Source of the DNA: Chromatiales bacterium
Lineage (GTDB): Bacteria > Pseudomonadota > Gammaproteobacteria > Steroidobacterales > GCA-2729495
Assembly (NCBI GenBank): GCA_016789845.1
Contig: JAEUQA010000062.1
Location: 1 to 64,000, forward strand
Reading direction: 5' to 3'
Length of the DNA: 64,000 nucleotides
The notes under the pieces are model-generated. The model searched no databases. It worked only from the letters and a program-made list of their open reading frames with translations, and had not been told where the DNA came from. The position numbers were made by a program, and so were the translations under genes. Below are positions 63,352 through 64,000 of the stretch, piece by piece. The first letter of the stretch is position 1. Each line of letters begins with the position of its first letter.

Positions 63352-64000
63352 CGCGGCGACTCCTGGACCACCGATTCCATGATCACGAAGCGCTCCAGGT
63401 CCGCGACGGGCTCCAGCGTGCCCGCCTCGGCAAACGCGACGGCTGCGGCGATCTCCGCCGCGATGTCCGCGTCGATGCGCGCAGCCTCGTCGGCGGTCAG
63501 CTGGTGGTTGTCTTGCATCCAGGCCCGCAGCCGCTCGATCGGGTCCCGCTGCTTCCAGCCCTCGATCTCGTCCCGCGTGCGGTAGGCCTGGGTGTCGAAC
63601 ATCGAGTGGGCCCGGAAGCGGTAGGTCCGGCACTCCAGGAAGTAGGGGCCACCGTGGGCCCGGATGTGCTCGACGGCGGTGCGCGCGGCGAACTCCATCT
63701 TCACGGGTTCCATGCCGTTCACCTGCATGGTGGGGATCCGGTAGGCGTCGGCCTTGCGGTAGATGTCGGTCTGGGACTCCGCGTCCTCCAGTGGCACGCC
63801 CATGGCATAGAGGTTGTTCTCGCAGACGAACAGCACCGGCAGCTGCCAGATCGCGGCCAGGTTCATGCTCTCGTGGAACGCGCCCTCGGCCACCGCGCCC
63901 TCGCCGAAGAAGCAGGCCGTGACGGCCCCGGGGCGCAGCCGCTTGTCCGCCATCGCGATGCCCACCGCCAGCGGCAGGCCGCCGCCGACGATGGCGTTGC
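63348..64000 (-). CDS. 2-oxoacid dehydrogenase E1 component, alpha subunit (start beyond window)
   Basis: At least 217 aa; the gene continues off the right edge. The reading frame includes [20 protein letters not shown], then the thiamine-binding motif [15 protein letters not shown], the phosphorylation-loop-like region [15 protein letters not shown] and the end VVQESPR. It binds thiamine diphosphate with E1beta. It is the first visible gene of the E1alpha-E1beta-E2-ACP-kinase operon. Confidence 0.92.
   Translation of the reverse strand, partial: NAIVGGGLPLAVGIAMADKRLRPGAVTACFFGEGAVAEGAFHESMNLAAIWQLPVLFVCENNLYAMGVPLEDAESQTDIYRKADAYRIPTMQVNGMEPVKMEFAARTAVEHIRAHGGPYFLECRTYRFRAHSMFDTQAYRTRDEIEGWKQRDPIERLRAWMQDNHQLTADEAARIDADIAAEIAAAVAFAEAGTLEPVADLERFVIMESVVQESPR

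Overview
This window is a high-GC chromosomal segment, most likely from a gammaproteobacterium. The rplY-pth-ychF order, a pth start codon and an SDR stop codon inside REP-like palindromes, GreB, an Slt-type lytic transglycosylase and VPLPA-CTERM (exosortase-sorted) proteins all fit that group. The genus cannot be named from the sequence. Coding density is very high, many genes overlap by 1-4 bases, and GTG or TTG starts are common.

Layout. 1-7.6 kb: rplY, pth, a small exported protein, a MetE-C-like methyltransferase, a large exported Trp/Tyr-rich protein, ychF and an SDR gene, with several palindromic repeats between them. 7.7-11.65 kb: tRNA-Met(CAU) followed by two modules. Each module is closed by a displaced copy of the tRNA 3' half. 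The first carries mazEF, a truncated higB and higA; the second carries a VPLPA-CTERM surface protein. No integrase is visible. 11.7-19.6 kb: molybdate transporter modABC behind a ModE-like operator, then slt and a divergent atypical class A penicillin-binding protein. 19.6-26.6 kb: an FHA protein, a trypsin-like protease and a DUF4198 protein in one overlapping operon, a divergent HupE/UreJ-like permease, NnrS, an SDR and a SYLF protein. 26.6-33 kb: a DksA/TraR protein, a decayed DUF2238 gene, an unknown membrane protein, two Rieske oxygenases, a YihY/BrkB protein, cytochrome b561 and an NTF2-like protein.

33-41.4 kb: an MgtA-type P-type ATPase, small exported or lipid-anchored proteins, a TerB/DUF697 protein, a CIA30-like protein, a four-repeat DUF4397 lipoprotein, GreB, and a CsbD protein with a histone H1-like tail. 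41.4-46.8 kb: a fatty acid desaturase, a third Rieske oxygenase, a potassium channel, a DNRLRE VPLPA-CTERM protein, an OmpW-OmpA fusion and an EF-hand protein. 46.8-52.3 kb: a conserved membrane protein, a host-attachment-type protein, a TetR regulator divergent from an uncharacterised membrane protein, an HdeA-like protein, a GST, a PNPOx-like protein, a macro-domain protein and a CBS protein. 52.3-64 kb: an alpha/beta-hydrolase-adenylate cyclase fusion directly upstream of a molybdenum formate dehydrogenase alpha subunit, DUF4404, a tandem UspA, a CPA2 antiporter, and an operon running E1alpha, E1beta, E2, acyl carrier protein and a bifunctional kinase that continues off the right edge.

How the parts may fit: the molybdate transporter can supply the formate dehydrogenase; NnrS, UspA, GreB, CsbD, the antiporter and the protease suggest a stress-adapted respiratory bacterium; the three Rieske enzymes and the GST suggest ring or lipid oxidation. 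The most unusual feature is the tRNA-Met-anchored pair of cargo modules.
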